A program made the position numbers and the translations under genes. Below the pieces are notes generated by a model. It saw nothing but the letters and a program-made list of their open reading frames with translations, ran no database searches and had not been told where the DNA came from. From contig CANMXU010000010.1 of assembly GCA_947501935.1 (NCBI GenBank), positions 62,001-126,000 of the forward strand: DNA of 64,000 bases, given 5' to 3'. This document shows positions 27,405-36,039 of this stretch, one piece after another; position 1 is the first letter of the stretch, and every line of letters starts with the position of its first letter. The DNA comes from an uncultured Alteromonadaceae bacterium (GTDB taxonomy: Bacteria > Pseudomonadota > Gammaproteobacteria > Enterobacterales > Alteromonadaceae).

Positions 27405-28034
27405 CTATTTAGGTCGTTGCACCTTAAAAGGTGGAGTGGTGCCAGTATATTCGTTAGCACCTAAACGCGCTAACGGTTTTACGTTGTCGGCATAGACTTT
27501 AATTCTGTCTTTATCATCAAGGCTCATAACCTTCGGGTTAATATAGACTTGTTCAATTTTAACAAAAAGTAAAGTTTGCTCTGCTTCACCCAATACCTTG
27601 GTATCAAATAATTCACAGCCAAATGCGATATCGCATTGTGCTAATCTAGGTAACGGGAAAGCGTCGAAGTCTGTGGTATTAAGTACAGCATCAGTAGTGG
27701 AAAAAATATCGAGCTCTGATTCACCATGAGGTAAAGACGCTGCCGTTTGTGTAACTAAGTCGGCTTGCTGCTCAGAGGCAATATGAATGACGATTTTTTT
27801 ATGAGCTAAGGTATTTACTAAAGTGTCTTTAGGTTCACCATTAGGCTTTTTACCTATTGAAATCATTAATAATGCTGGCTCACTTGAAACGGCGGTAAAA
27901 TAAGAAAAAGGGGCGACATTGATAGTGCCATTATCTGATTCGGTGAGCGCCCAAGCGATGGGTCTTGGAATAATCGTTTGGGTCATTAAGTGATAACGTT
28001 GGCTGGCAGAATAATTGTCTAAATTGATGATCAT
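27405..28034 (-). CDS. Flavin reductase family (FMN-binding split-barrel) protein
   Basis: A 209-residue member of the flavin reductase-like split-barrel family, which binds FMN and often uses NAD(P)H. Family landmarks are PRPIAWALT, NVAPFSYFTAVSSEPALLMIS and the C-terminal VKPLARLGANEY. Substrate and partner oxygenase are unknown. The GIY-YIG-like gene follows 26 bp downstream, so the pair may be co-transcribed. Confidence 0.88.
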   Translation of the reverse strand: MIINLDNYSASQRYHLMTQTIIPRPIAWALTESDNGTINVAPFSYFTAVSSEPALLMISIGKKPNGEPKDTLVNTLAHKKIVIHIASEQQADLVTQTAASLPHGESELDIFSTTDAVLNTTDFDAFPLPRLAQCDIAFGCELFDTKVLGEAEQTLLFVKIEQVYINPKVMSLDDKDRIKVYADNVKPLARLGANEYTGTTPPFKVQRPK

Positions 28035-28280
28035 AATTTTCTCTTGATTTTGCTCTTTATGGCTAAGGCTACTTAAAGCTTACGTGAAAGTAAAAAGGAG
28101 TAAAGTCATATATCGATAAGCATTATTTTTTAGATGAGATCTTAAACCTAAAAGTCATGTGCATTTCAATAACCAGAATAACCGTTACGCAAGCAACAAA
28201 ACTACACAGTTATTTTTACTGTAATTTTTAATGTAAATGGTTAAAATCAGCATCCTTTTACCATCACCAGAGCCGCCGCT

Positions 28281-28895
28281 ATGCATGAAAATGCCAATTC
28301 ACTTGTTGTACTCGATTTTGAAACCACAGGCTTGTCACCCAATAATGGTGATAGAGCAATAGAAATTGGGGCAGTGAGAATTGAAAATGGCGTGATCACC
28401 GACAAATATCAGGCGTTGATGAATCCGGGTTTTCGAATTAGTGGTTTTATTGAAAGTTATACTGGTATTTCAAATCGCATGTTAAGTGGTGCTCCTGCTT
28501 GTGGGCAAGTGATGAGCGAGTTTGCTGATTTTATTGGTGACGATAATTTACTCGCGCATAATGCCGCTTTTGATAAAAAGTTTTTAGACGCTGAATTAAG
28601 CAAAGTTTCTTGCGAATATAATGGTGAGTTTATTTGTTCGTTGTTAGTTTCTCGTCGTATAAACCTTGATGCGCCAAATCATAAACTAGGCACCTTGGTT
28701 AACTATAAAAACATTCCAAGCGATGGCGCATTTCATAGAGCTTTATATGACGCAGAAATGACCGCAAAGTTATGGCTAAGCATGGTTGACGATATTAACC
28801 AAAAAATTAGCCATGACTTTGTCCCGTTTTCATTAATACAAAAGCTTAGTAAAACCGCTAAAAAAGACGTAAGTAAATTATTAGCGAAATGGTAG
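28281..28895 (+). CDS. DnaQ-like 3'-5' exonuclease (DEDDh)
   Basis: A 204-residue DEDDh exonuclease domain. ExoI is DFETTGLS (about residues 11-18), ExoII is HNAAFDKKFL (about 95-104) and ExoIII is HRALYDAEMT (about 154-163) carrying the catalytic His and Asp. Such stand-alone domains resemble the epsilon proofreading subunit or an oligoribonuclease-type nuclease; no polymerase subunit is nearby. It is monocistronic, and the inverted-repeat element starts 58 bp past its stop codon. Confidence 0.9.
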   Translation: MHENANSLVVLDFETTGLSPNNGDRAIEIGAVRIENGVITDKYQALMNPGFRISGFIESYTGISNRMLSGAPACGQVMSEFADFIGDDNLLAHNAAFDKKFLDAELSKVSCEYNGEFICSLLVSRRINLDAPNHKLGTLVNYKNIPSDGAFHRALYDAEMTAKLWLSMVDDINQKISHDFVPFSLIQKLSKTAKKDVSKLLAKW

Positions 28896-28952
28896 TTGGC
28901 TATGGTTTTTGTTTCAAACTTAACATTTAGAGCCTAAAATTATGGCTAAACC

Positions 28953-29222
28953 TAGGGTCTATTGCTCTTTCATTTTAGCTTCTGCTATAGGCTATTTTTT
29001 AAGATAACAAGGCGGAAAGAGTACTATGTAGTCGCTCTACTTTAACTATTTTCAACGATGTTAGGTTGAAAAATAGCCATAGCCCTTCGGGTTGTCTTGA
29101 AAAAGCGTCACTCTTTGTTGCTTAATAATGCATTTGGAACAACCAAACATTATATTAAGCGCCTTGATTGCCATCTTTTTCAAGAACAACAGAACTATAA
29201 ACTGAAAGAGCAATAGACCCTA
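28953..29222. mobile_element. MITE-like element with 20-bp terminal inverted repeats
   Basis: About 270 bp bounded by a perfect inverted repeat, TAGGGTCTATTGCTCTTTCA (28953-28972) and its complement (29203-29222). The outer TA on both sides could be a target duplication as for Tc1/mariner (IS630-like) elements. Three internal inverted pairs are present: 28990-28999 with 29069-29078 (GGCTATTTTT), 29095-29105 with 29175-29185 (TCTTGAAAAAG) and 29120-29130 with 29148-29160 (GCTTAATAATG, imperfect). No transposase frame is inside. It is either a nonautonomous transposon or a structured intergenic repeat; only one copy lies in this window. Confidence 0.7.
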
Positions 29223-29459
29223 ATAAAAGCTCCCGAAAAGTCAGTAACTATTTATTGTCGTAAGTGCAATGGCTTGCTTTATAAATATAAAAAAGGCGGC
29301 AAGGGCGCGTTAATTAAGTGCTTTAAAAGCCGTATTACAAAAGACTACACACTTACTCCATGCACTTGCCCTGAGTGCTCGGCTATTTTTGCCAGAGACA
29401 CATTAATTCGCGGTATGCCTGCCTATAAGTTCATTGGTGGTAAAGCTTGGTTTAAATAA
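29223..29459 (+). CDS. Small zinc-ribbon protein, 5' end next to the MITE-like element
   Basis: The frame from 29223 reads a zinc-ribbon protein: YCRKC near residue 12 and CTCPEC near residue 44, with a Lys-rich KYKKGGKG stretch and a C-terminal GGKAWFK. The family is small, conserved in Alteromonadales and uncharacterised. No ATG, GTG or TTG precedes the first Cys pair: the frame begins at ATA 29223, directly against the inverted-repeat element, or at ATA/ATT. The TTG at 29274 would delete the first zinc knuckle. The element may therefore have removed or separated the real start. Another possible remnant is ATGGCTAAACC at 28942, but joining it across the element changes frame. Confidence 0.5.
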   Translation: MKAPEKSVTIYCRKCNGLLYKYKKGGKGALIKCFKSRITKDYTLTPCTCPECSAIFARDTLIRGMPAYKFIGGKAWFK

Positions 29460-29648
29460 GTTAAATAATTTTTATGTTTAAAGCACTGATACCTTCCATC
29501 ACTTTTTTCGTATTAGATGACATTACCTACTAGGCTCGGGATATTACTGTTATACTGTGCGCCATTATTTTCCTGTCCATGGTCGTTAAAGCAAGCTTTT
29601 TAGGTTTGGTTTTCCGCTGTGTTGATGATTTTTTACCTGAGATTTTAT

Positions 29649-30848
29649 ATGTCATTTTCAACACTTGGTTTATCCAAACCAATAGTAAATGCGGTTACTG
29701 ATTTAGCCTACACCACGCCAACGCCAATTCAGAAAAAAGCCATCCCAATTATTTTATCAGGGCAAGACTTAGTTGCCGCTGCTGCAACAGGTACCGGAAA
29801 AACCGCGAGTTTTGTACTGCCGTTACTGGAAAAAATAAACCGCGACCATATCAGCCAAGAGCATAAGCTTCGTGGTAAACGCATTCGCGCACTTATTCTT
29901 ACCCCAACGCGTGAACTTGCTATGCAAGTAGAAGCTAGCATTGCTAATTACAGTAAAAATTTAGACCTTACTTCGATGGCGATGTATGGCGGTATTGATA
30001 TTGCCCCACAAAAGCAGAGTTTAATTTGGGGTATTGATATTGTGGTGGCCACGCCAGGTCGACTTTTAGATATGGCTCATCAACGCGCCTTACATTTTGA
30101 TGAACTTGAATTTTTAGTATTAGATGAAGCCGATCGCATGTTAGATATGGGCTTTATCGACGATATTAATAAAATTCTCGAACGTTTGCCGAAAGAGCGC
30201 CAAAACTTATTATTTTCAGCCACCATGTCTGACGATGTTCGCGGCTTAGCAAAACGGGCAATAAATGCTGACGCTAAAGAAATCTCACTTACGCAAAGTT
30301 CAGAGTCAAAATCTAAAATTGAGCAATGGTTAGTCACGGTAGATAAAGACAAAAAGTCAGCGTTATTAAGCCACTTAATTAAAGAATTAGCGTGGCAACA
30401 AGCACTTATTTTTATTGAAACCAAACATGGCGCTGCCAAGCTGGTTAGTCAGTTAGAAAAACGTGGCATTAACGCAGAAAGTATTCATGGTGGCAGAACT
30501 CAAGCGGTACGTGAAAAAATATTAGCTGACTTTAAAGCCGGTGATATTAAATTTTTAGTCGCTACTGGTATTGCCGCGCGCGGCCTTGATATTGGCGCAC
30601 TCGATCGTGTAGTTAATTACGATGTGCCAGATCAAGTTGATGACTATATTCATCGTATCGGTCGTACCGGCCGTGCTGGCGCTAGCGGTGAAGCGGTGTC
30701 GTTTGTTGCCAAAGATAATTTTAGAAATTTATGCGCCATTGAAAGTCGCTTAGGGCATGTTATTGCTCGTAAAGAATTTGAAGGCTTTCCGGTGAAAAAA
30801 GTAGTACCGGTTTCTATATTAAATTATGTACCAAAAAATAAACGTTAA
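29649..30848 (+). CDS. rhlE: DEAD-box RNA helicase, RhlE-like
   Basis: A 399-residue ATP-dependent RNA helicase. All core motifs are visible: Q motif (TPIQKKAIP), Walker A AATGTGKT, PTRELAMQ, TPGRLLD, DEAD box LVLDEADRMLDMGF, SATMS, and HRIGRTGRAG. The short C-terminal tail fits RhlE-like proteins in ribosome assembly and RNA turnover rather than DeaD. The ATG at 29649 (SFSTLGLSKP) is preferred over the ATG ten codons upstream because it matches family N-termini. It is followed by a DUF2750 gene 55 bp downstream. Confidence 0.93.
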   Translation: MSFSTLGLSKPIVNAVTDLAYTTPTPIQKKAIPIILSGQDLVAAAATGTGKTASFVLPLLEKINRDHISQEHKLRGKRIRALILTPTRELAMQVEASIANYSKNLDLTSMAMYGGIDIAPQKQSLIWGIDIVVATPGRLLDMAHQRALHFDELEFLVLDEADRMLDMGFIDDINKILERLPKERQNLLFSATMSDDVRGLAKRAINADAKEISLTQSSESKSKIEQWLVTVDKDKKSALLSHLIKELAWQQALIFIETKHGAAKLVSQLEKRGINAESIHGGRTQAVREKILADFKAGDIKFLVATGIAARGLDIGALDRVVNYDVPDQVDDYIHRIGRTGRAGASGEAVSFVAKDNFRNLCAIESRLGHVIARKEFEGFPVKKVVPVSILNYVPKNKR

Positions 30849-30903
30849 AATGTTAGTAGTGTAGGTATAATCATTCCATTAAATTTATTAGAGCACAATA
30901 TCC

Positions 30904-31266
30904 ATGAGCGATAGCAACAGTACCTTAAACGCCTTTTTGGCGGAAACTAAACCAACACAAGTATTTTGGGCATTACAAGATAAAGCCAGTGAAGACTGGG
31001 TAGTACTCGACTCTCCTAGTTTTGAAAATACCGACGCTATGCCGTTATGGTCAAGCGCAGAGTTAGCTCAGCAGCATTGTATTGATGAATGGAGCAACTA
31101 TATTCCAAGTGAAATTACTCTCGCTGATTGGTTTGAGTTTTGGCTTGAAGACTTAAGTGAAGACGGTGTGATGATAGGTATTAACTGGCAGGGCGATGAC
31201 GAATGTCTTGAAATGGAACTTGCTGAATTTAGTCAAGCTTTAGCGGCGATAGAGTCTTTAAAATAA
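30904..31266 (+). CDS. DUF2750 family protein
   Basis: A 120-residue acidic protein matching DUF2750, with the core VFWALQDKASEDWVVL, MPLWSSAELAQQHC and ISWQGDD-like C-terminus. No membrane segment. It lies directly downstream of the helicase, so the two may be co-transcribed. No function is established for the family. Confidence 0.85.
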   Translation: MSDSNSTLNAFLAETKPTQVFWALQDKASEDWVVLDSPSFENTDAMPLWSSAELAQQHCIDEWSNYIPSEITLADWFEFWLEDLSEDGVMIGINWQGDDECLEMELAEFSQALAAIESLK

Positions 31267-31412
31267 TCGACTTTGCTTAAGCTTAAAAAGTTATCCAGTC
31301 GTATTTTATCTAGGTTGTTAAAATAGAATTTGTTTAAACACAATTTGTTTTAATAAACGAGTGGCTGATAAAATACTGGTAAGTAGAAAATCAAAACATA
31401 ACAGGTGAAAGA

Positions 31413-31664
31413 ATGAACCCTATTATTGCAATATTAAAAGAGCACAATGTAAGTGATGTTCAAATTAAAGAAGTATTTCAAGCGTTAACCGAAAACCCAT
31501 TAATGGCGATGGCTACCGTGCAACAACTTGGTATTGCCCCTGAAAAATTACAAGCGTTAATGATGATGGTGATGCAAAATCCAGGGTTGATCAAAGAAGC
31601 TGTTGATGAACTTGGCTTAGACTTTGCCAAAGTTGAAGCAGCGAAAGAGTCACTAAATAAGTAG
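31413..31664 (+). CDS. DUF2999 family protein
   Basis: An 83-residue helical, Met-rich protein of the DUF2999 family (AILKEHNVSD, LTENPLMAMATVQQLGIAPEKL, LGLDFAKVEAAKESL). A GGTGAAAG lies before the ATG. The family is found in marine gammaproteobacteria, function unknown. A hairpin terminator starts about 28 bp past the stop. Confidence 0.85.
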   Translation: MNPIIAILKEHNVSDVQIKEVFQALTENPLMAMATVQQLGIAPEKLQALMMMVMQNPGLIKEAVDELGLDFAKVEAAKESLNK

Positions 31665-32041
31665 GCTGTTCTAACTACATACTGCTGAATTAAAGGGAAT
31701 ATAACATTCCCTTTTTTATTGTCTGTTTTTTGTCGTTATCATTATTTTTCCACTCAGTTAGAAATAAAACAGCTAGCTAAGCCACTGTTGTGACCCGTAC
31801 TAACGCTAAAGTAACACGGGCGTACAAAAAATAATCACTTAAAAGTAAATATTAGATGGGGAAGCGCTGCATATTACTGTATAATGCGCGACCTTAATCT
31901 GCTGACCAAAGCAATGTTTCATTTTTTGAGCCTCATTTAACGTCAAGCACTTGTTATTCATACCCTCTTTTTTGCTTTCAGTTAGCAGTTATTCTTGCTA
32001 GTGATGTTGTGGAAAGTGGCTTAAAAATTTAGGAATATCTT
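31665..32041. other. Intergenic region with terminator
   Basis: About 380 bp between the DUF2999 gene and ybiT. It holds the terminator at 31692-31717 and must hold the ybiT promoter; no other coding feature is visible. Confidence 0.45.
31692..31717 (+). terminator. Rho-independent terminator
   Basis: AAAGGGAAT / ATTCCCTTT with a five-base loop and a T-run. It serves the DUF2999 gene. Confidence 0.9.
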
Positions 32042-33646
32042 TTGATCTCAACATCTAATATCACTATGCAATTTGGCGCAGAGCCGTTGTTTGAAAACAT
32101 TTCAGCAAAATTTGGCCACGGTCACCGCTACGGTTTGATCGGTGCAAACGGCTGTGGCAAGTCGACCTTCATGAAAATACTTAGTGGTGATTTAGCGCCT
32201 ACTTCTGGCAATGTTTCCGTAACTACCGGTAATAAAGTAAGTACCTTGGGACAAGACCAGTTCGCTTTTGAACAGTACAGTGTTATTGATACCGTTATCA
32301 TGGGTGATTTGCAGTTATGGAAAGTTAAGCAAGAGCGTGATGCCATTTATGCACAAGCAGAAATGAGTGAAGCTGATGGCATGCGTGCTGGTGAACTAGA
32401 AAGTGAATTTGCTGAAATGGACGGTTACACCGCGGAAAGTCGTGCTGGTGAAATTTTATTAGAAGCGGGTATTGAAGAGTCGTTTCATTTCGGTTCAATG
32501 CAACAAGTTGCTCCCGGTTGGAAATTACGGGTATTACTTGCCCAAGCACTTTTTGCTAACCCTGATATTTTACTGCTTGATGAGCCAACCAATAACTTGG
32601 ATATTCATACCATTAGTTGGTTAGAAAACGAATTAAACAAACGTAAATGCACCATGATCATTATCTCGCATGATAGACATTTCCTTAACTCTGTTTGTAC
32701 TCATATGGCTGATATTGATTACGGTGAATTACGCATTTACCCAGGTAACTATGAGTATTTCCTTGAACAGTCGGCATTATTACGTGAACAGTTATTATCA
32801 GGTAATGTTAAAAAAGCAGAAGAAATAGCCGAGCTACAAGATTTTGTTAACCGTTTTGGTGCGAATGCTTCAAAAGCCAAACAAGCAAGTTCTCGTGCGA
32901 AAAAAATGGATAAAATTAAACTTGATGATGTGAAGTCGTCAAGCCGTATTACCCCTAAAATTGCTTTTGCTCCAGGTAAGAAAATGCATCGTCAAGCCTT
33001 AGAACTTGAAAACTTAAGCCATGGCTTTGATGGTGAAATGCTATTTGAAAACGGTGATTTATTGCTAGAAGCTGGCGCTAAGCTAGCTATTATTGGTGAA
33101 AATGGCGTGGGTAAAACTACCTTGTTACGCTGTTTAATGAACGAATTAGAACATGTAGATGGTGTTGTTAAATGGTCTGAAAATGCATCAGTAGGTTATT
33201 GCCCACAAGATAGCGGTTCATTTTTTGATAACGACTTAACATTAATGGATTGGATGTCACAATGGCGCAGACCGTGTCATAACGACTTAAGCGTGCGTGG
33301 CATGTTAGGTCGTATGCTATTTACCGATGATGATGCCAATAAAAAAGCCCGTAATTGCTCTGGTGGTGAAAAGAACCGCTTATTGTTTGGTATGTTAATG
33401 ATGGGTGATGTTAATGTATTGATCATGGATGAACCAACTAACCATATGGACATTGAAGCGATTGACGCATTAAACAATGCGCTTAAAGACTTTGAAGGTA
33501 CCTTGATTTTTGTGAGTCATGACCGTGAGTTTGTTTCCAGCTTAGCCACACGCATTATTGATATTAAAGATAAAAAATTAAATAACTTCCAAGGTACCTT
33601 AGATGAATACCTTGACAGCCAATTAACGGCTCAAAGAGTTGCATAA
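32042..33646 (+). CDS. ybiT: ABC-F family ATPase YbiT
   Basis: A 534-residue ABC-F protein with two ATP-binding domains and no membrane segments. N-terminal domain Walker [13 protein letters not shown] signature replaced by the ABC-F form [16 protein letters not shown], Walker [12 protein letters not shown]-terminal domain [22 protein letters not shown] and [11 protein letters not shown]. Members act on ribosomes as translation factors. The start is TTG (AGGAAT upstream); its N-terminus [11 protein letters not shown] aligns with E. coli YbiT MLVSSNVTMQF, confirming the non-ATG start. It is followed by an imperfect inverted repeat that may be a terminator. Confidence 0.95.
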   Translation: MISTSNITMQFGAEPLFENISAKFGHGHRYGLIGANGCGKSTFMKILSGDLAPTSGNVSVTTGNKVSTLGQDQFAFEQYSVIDTVIMGDLQLWKVKQERDAIYAQAEMSEADGMRAGELESEFAEMDGYTAESRAGEILLEAGIEESFHFGSMQQVAPGWKLRVLLAQALFANPDILLLDEPTNNLDIHTISWLENELNKRKCTMIIISHDRHFLNSVCTHMADIDYGELRIYPGNYEYFLEQSALLREQLLSGNVKKAEEIAELQDFVNRFGANASKAKQASSRAKKMDKIKLDDVKSSSRITPKIAFAPGKKMHRQALELENLSHGFDGEMLFENGDLLLEAGAKLAIIGENGVGKTTLLRCLMNELEHVDGVVKWSENASVGYCPQDSGSFFDNDLTLMDWMSQWRRPCHNDLSVRGMLGRMLFTDDDANKKARNCSGGEKNRLLFGMLMMGDVNVLIMDEPTNHMDIEAIDALNNALKDFEGTLIFVSHDREFVSSLATRIIDIKDKKLNNFQGTLDEYLDSQLTAQRVA

Positions 33647-33956
33647 TTTTATCTAGCGAGTTCTCATTTTAACGATGCTATCTTAAAACGAGAACTGTTT
33701 AAAAGCGCCATTATTAGGTTTACTTAGCGGTATTACTTAGTGATGGCGTTTCTGTATGTGCCGCTAGGGAAATTTTTATCTCGTTGTTATTCATTTAGAT
33801 TTAGCCTCATTCGAGCCGAGTTTATACCGAGCTTAAGCCGAACTTAAGCCGACTTTATTTGAGTGCAACATCTACCGGTGTGATCTAATTCTTCAATAAC
33901 TCTGTATACTTTAATTAATCAGTATTTTTAGCTTACCGAACACAGGAACTGTTTAA
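33647..33956. other. Intergenic region with hairpin
   Basis: A 310-bp spacer. The inverted repeat at 33659-33696 is its only clear structure; the later GCCGAACTTAA-like stretch (33810-33860) shows imperfect repetition of CCGAG/CTTAAG. No gene. Confidence 0.4.
33659..33696 (+). terminator. Imperfect hairpin after ybiT
   Basis: AGTTCTCATTTTAA (33659-33672) and TTAAAACGAGAACT (33683-33696), one mismatch, ten-base loop, 12 bp past the ybiT stop. It is followed by GTTTAAAA, not a T-run, so terminator function is tentative. Confidence 0.45.
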
Positions 33957-34511
33957 ATGAACGCATCAAGAAAAACCACCTCTTTCACGCAATTATCTAC
34001 ACTCTTGAGTATTGTCACTTTATGGCTGTGCAGTTTTTCTGTATTTGCTAGCGATTTAAAAGTAGGTGACATAGCGCCCAACTTTAATTTACAGGCGACG
34101 ACCGGAGAGTTTTATAAACTCAGTGATTATAAAGATAAGCAAGTTATTGTTTTGGCTTGGTATCCTATGGCGAACACACGCGGCTGTACTATTGAATGTA
34201 AATCGTTAGTCGAAAAAGGCCATTTAATTCGTGAGTATAACGTAAGTTATTTTATGGCCAGTGTTGACCCATTAGATGACAATCGCGACTTTGCCGAAAA
34301 AACCAATGCTGACTTTCCAATGCTAAGTGACCCAAGTAAAGGTGTTGCTAAAGACTATGATGTATTAAATATTTTCCGTGTGGCTAGCCGAGTAACTTTT
34401 TATATTTCCAAACAAGGAAAAATTTTAAAAATAGATGACGATATTAACCCTGCTACAGCAGCGGAAGATATTGCTAAAAACTTACAGTTACTGAATGTAA
34501 GTAAGCGCTAA
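33957..34511 (+). CDS. Exported peroxiredoxin (BCP/AhpC-TSA like)
   Basis: A 184-residue protein of the AhpC/TSA fold. Residues 1-31 are a signal peptide (hydrophobic core SIVTLWLCSFSVFA), so the enzyme acts in the periplasm or is exported, unlike the cytoplasmic BCP/PrxQ. The peroxidatic cysteine is C77 in NTRGCTIECKS and a second Cys, C81, lies only four residues on, where BCP has CxxxxC; the classic TPGC is altered to TRGC here. It likely reduces peroxides, but its reductant partner in the periplasm is not evident. It is monocistronic. Confidence 0.8.
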   Translation: MNASRKTTSFTQLSTLLSIVTLWLCSFSVFASDLKVGDIAPNFNLQATTGEFYKLSDYKDKQVIVLAWYPMANTRGCTIECKSLVEKGHLIREYNVSYFMASVDPLDDNRDFAEKTNADFPMLSDPSKGVAKDYDVLNIFRVASRVTFYISKQGKILKIDDDINPATAAEDIAKNLQLLNVSKR

Positions 34512-34611
34512 CGCTTTTACAACAAAGCTAGCTATAAGCTGAAAGTTAGCGGTGCAAGCGAAAAAGTGAAAGCTAGTTCAAAAGTTAGGCAGAGTGACTT
34601 AACTTTGTGAT

Positions 34612-35859
34612 TTAACTTTTTCGATTTATCTTTTGCTTAAGCGCTTTATACTCAGGGCTACTCTGGTCTTGAATGATACAAACACTGAGTAAGTCATCAA
34701 TAAAGTGCTTCAACGCCCGTTGCTCAACTTGTTTAACAAGCTGCTGTTGCTCAATCGTTAACATGTGATACATAGTGGCTGCACCAAAGTCGCCAAAAAT
34801 AATATTCGCGTCTTGATCAAATAAGGTATTGTGCGCGTATAAATCACCATGACAAACTTGGTTGTTATGCAAATGTTCAAAAACCTCTGTCATTTGCTCA
34901 ACAATTTTTTCAATATTCGTTATTGAAAGAGTAAAACCATTTGGAAAAGTGTCCCTAGTACAACTTTTAAAACAAGGTGGTAAACCTAAGTTTTTATAGT
35001 GCGCAGGTATTAAGTTCATGATCAGCGCCAAATAGCCCGCTTCTTTTACTTGTGCTAACGACTCTACTAAGTTGGCATGGTTACCTACTTTTAAACAGGC
35101 ATTCAATTCATCTTGTGGATAGCCGTCGCTGGTAACTTCACCTTTAAAAACTTTTACGGCAATATCGTCAGGGAAGTTACTTTGCCCTTCATGCCAAACA
35201 GCTCGTGAAATAACCCCTGATGCGCCTTGTCCTAATACTTCTTGTAACGAGAAGCTTGATGAAGGTATTTCAGGCACGCTGGCGATATGTTCATCCACGT
35301 GACTAAAAGGGTTGCCTGCAAACGCTAACCAAGCCAATTTAGGTAAGGCGAATAATTGTTCAGGGCATTTTTGTATCCGATTAGCTGAAATACGCACTAA
35401 TTCAAGGTTAACTAACTGCGCCATGCTTTGCGGTAATTCAGTTAAAAAATTCCCTGCTAAAGCGAGTTTCTGCAAGCGGGTTCTTTGGCCGATAGACTCA
35501 GGTAAACATTCAATACGGTTATCGGTCAATATTAACCAACGTAACTTCGGAGGTAGTGAGTTTTCAGGTACCTGATTAATTTGATTCGATTTAAAGCCAA
35601 CCATTTCCAATTCAGGACACTCACCCAACACACTGGGTAAACAGCTAAACTTATTATGTGAAGCAAAAATTATCTTCAGTTTTCTAAGTTGCGCTAATTC
35701 TGGTGGTAAAGTGGTTAGTTGATTATTGGATAAATCGAGCACTTCTAAGCTGTCAGCTAAAGATAAAACCTCTAGTGGAAATGACGTTAAATTTTCCGAC
35801 AGGCTTAAGTGAGTAACACCAGATAATTCGCCTGAGCGCAGCTGAGAAAGAGTATGCAA
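34612..35859 (-). CDS. Leucine-rich-repeat protein with C-terminal protein kinase domain
   Basis: A 415-residue two-domain protein. Residues about 15-185 contain seven leucine-rich repeats (LxxLxLSxNxLxxLP pattern); residues about 205-415 are a eukaryotic-like kinase: glycine loop LGQGASGVI (209-217), ATP lysine K236 in IAVKVFK, catalytic loop HGDLYAHN (H337, D339, N344), and DFG (357-359). The kinase lacks the full C-lobe helices of Hanks kinases, so it is short. No membrane segment or signal peptide. LRR-kinases of this bacterial type are little studied; substrate unknown. The start is TTG; no ATG lies early in the frame. Confidence 0.88.
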   Translation of the reverse strand: MHTLSQLRSGELSGVTHLSLSENLTSFPLEVLSLADSLEVLDLSNNQLTTLPPELAQLRKLKIIFASHNKFSCLPSVLGECPELEMVGFKSNQINQVPENSLPPKLRWLILTDNRIECLPESIGQRTRLQKLALAGNFLTELPQSMAQLVNLELVRISANRIQKCPEQLFALPKLAWLAFAGNPFSHVDEHIASVPEIPSSSFSLQEVLGQGASGVISRAVWHEGQSNFPDDIAVKVFKGEVTSDGYPQDELNACLKVGNHANLVESLAQVKEAGYLALIMNLIPAHYKNLGLPPCFKSCTRDTFPNGFTLSITNIEKIVEQMTEVFEHLHNNQVCHGDLYAHNTLFDQDANIIFGDFGAATMYHMLTIEQQQLVKQVEQRALKHFIDDLLSVCIIQDQSSPEYKALKQKINRKS

Positions 35860-36039
35860 AATGATAAATCCGATATAGGTAATAAAACGCAGCGGAGTTT
35901 ACTAGAAAAGGTATACCGAGAACAGTGAGAAGTTTCTAGCGTGCTATAAATAAATGGGCTTTTGGTACGCTTTTAAATTAAGATACTCGTATCTACATAA
36001 AGCACCACTTAAATTAATGATTTTATGGTGAATTATAGT

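Noticed and set aside
28953..29222. The structured element as a riboswitch or tRNA-like RNA
   Set aside because: Perfect outer ends with TA on both sides fit a mobile element better, and no known riboswitch core is recognised.
33810..33860. Imperfect repeat CCGAG/CTTAAG
   Set aside because: Too degenerate to call a feature.
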